Under the pieces are notes generated by a model. It saw nothing but the letters and a program-made list of their open reading frames with translations, was not told the origin of the DNA and ran no database searches. Below, one piece after another: positions 13,268 to 13,598 of a DNA stretch of 13,598 bases; within the stretch, counting starts at the first letter, position 1; every line of letters begins with the position of its first letter. Source of the stretch: JBEKHI01 sp050012355 (GTDB taxonomy: Bacteria; Actinomycetota; Actinomycetes; Streptosporangiales; Streptosporangiaceae); NCBI GenBank assembly GCA_050012355.1, contig JBEKHI010000223.1, positions 1 to 13,598 on the forward strand, in the 5' to 3' direction. The translations under genes were made by a program, and so were the position numbers.

Positions 13268-13286
13268 GGCATCATGTGCTGATGCC
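13268..13286 (+). promoter_or_regulatory. Hairpin in the leader of the metallophosphoesterase gene
   Basis: GGCATCA-TGTGC-TGATGCC is a perfect 7-bp stem with a 5-base loop that ends just before the ribosome site (GGGAAGGA, 13288-13295) of the gene at 13307. It could be an operator or an RNA stem affecting translation. Confidence 0.4.
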
Positions 13287-13306
13287 TGGGAAGGATTGCA
13301 ACCGTC

Positions 13307-13598
13307 ATGGCCCTGCCTCGACCTGACGTCCCCGAACTGCTGGACGTGGTCGTTCCCGACGACGGTCACGTCGTCGTCGTCAGCGACCTCCACCTGCCGC
13401 CGGAACGCACCACCGTGTCCGCGCGGTGCTGCGAGCTGCTCTCACGGCGGCTGAACGCGCAGCCCGGTCCGGTCACCGTCGTACTCGCCGGGGACATCGT
13501 CGAGATGCTGGCGTTCCCCGAAGCGACCGCGGCGGACATACTCGAGGCGCACGACGATCTGTGCCTGGCCCTAAAGGGGGTCACCGAGCGCGGCGGAC
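13307..13598 (+). CDS. Metallophosphoesterase (calcineurin-like), C-terminus cut by window edge
   Basis: 97 codons are present and the frame is open at the window end. The ATG at 13307 is set by an in-frame TGA at 13280-13282; GGGAAGGA lies about 11 bases upstream. After a short N-terminal extension the strand VVVVSDLHL places Asp27 and His29 (D-x-H), and VVLAGDIVE places Gly62-Asp63. These are the first two motifs of the two-metal site of calcineurin-like phosphoesterases, which cleave phosphomonoesters or diesters. The later GNHD and GHxH motifs would lie beyond the window. The AGDIVEM variant is found in large actinobacterial members, some membrane-bound; which subgroup this is cannot be told. 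It is divergent from the drug exporter across a 183-base gap. Confidence 0.88.
   Translation, partial: MALPRPDVPELLDVVVPDDGHVVVVSDLHLPPERTTVSARCCELLSRRLNAQPGPVTVVLAGDIVEMLAFPEATAADILEAHDDLCLALKGVTERGG

Overview
The window is high-GC DNA with GTG and TTG starts, purine-rich ribosome binding sites and regulator families typical of an actinomycete (a filamentous or Streptomyces-like relative; the genus cannot be fixed from sequence alone). It holds nine complete protein genes, one small gene that is easy to overlook, and two genes cut by the window ends. It reads as an ordinary accessory stretch of chromosome, rich in regulators and transporters. There are no RNA genes, CRISPR arrays, phage genes or recognisable transposases.

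Left part (1-2132). A flavin-dependent luciferase-like (LLM) oxidoreductase runs off the left edge. It is divergent from a TetR-family repressor, with a perfect GGGGAC-tt-GTCCCC operator candidate between them. A 37-codon reading frame lies between the operator and the oxidoreductase and ends 6 bases before its start. Its last 17 codons look like the first strand and glycine loop of a short-chain dehydrogenase (SDR), so it is probably a deletion relic that now serves as a leader. A small VOC/glyoxalase-fold gene is convergent with tetR.

Middle (2369-8099). A 765-residue XRE-HTH/NB-ARC/TPR regulator is followed by about 500 bases without a convincing gene. That stretch holds a promoter-like AT-rich patch, a strong Shine-Dalgarno before tiny overlapping frames, a perfect 15-bp inverted repeat and possible decayed coding sequence. 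A four-helix DUF7144-like membrane protein comes next, tail to tail (3 bp apart) with an 812-residue MalT/LAL-type STAND ATPase with a C-terminal LuxR HTH. So two signal-transduction ATPase regulators of different architecture lie close together.

Right part (8235-13598). A LacI repressor is divergent from an MFS permease, most simply read as a solute-uptake unit with its local repressor, although nothing shows the substrate. A DedA/VTT membrane protein follows 34 bases downstream. Its 3' end overlaps, tail to tail, a 58-residue CxxC...HxxxxH putative zinc-finger protein on the minus strand. Upstream of that, on the same strand, is a 14-helix DHA2-type drug exporter, whose control region has two abutting palindromes. 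A metallophosphoesterase begins at the right edge.

The most interesting points are the SDR relic used as a leader, the hidden zinc-finger gene whose stop codon forces a rare TTA codon in the opposing DedA gene, and the structured gene-free stretch after the NB-ARC regulator. I did not find a clearly new multi-gene system.
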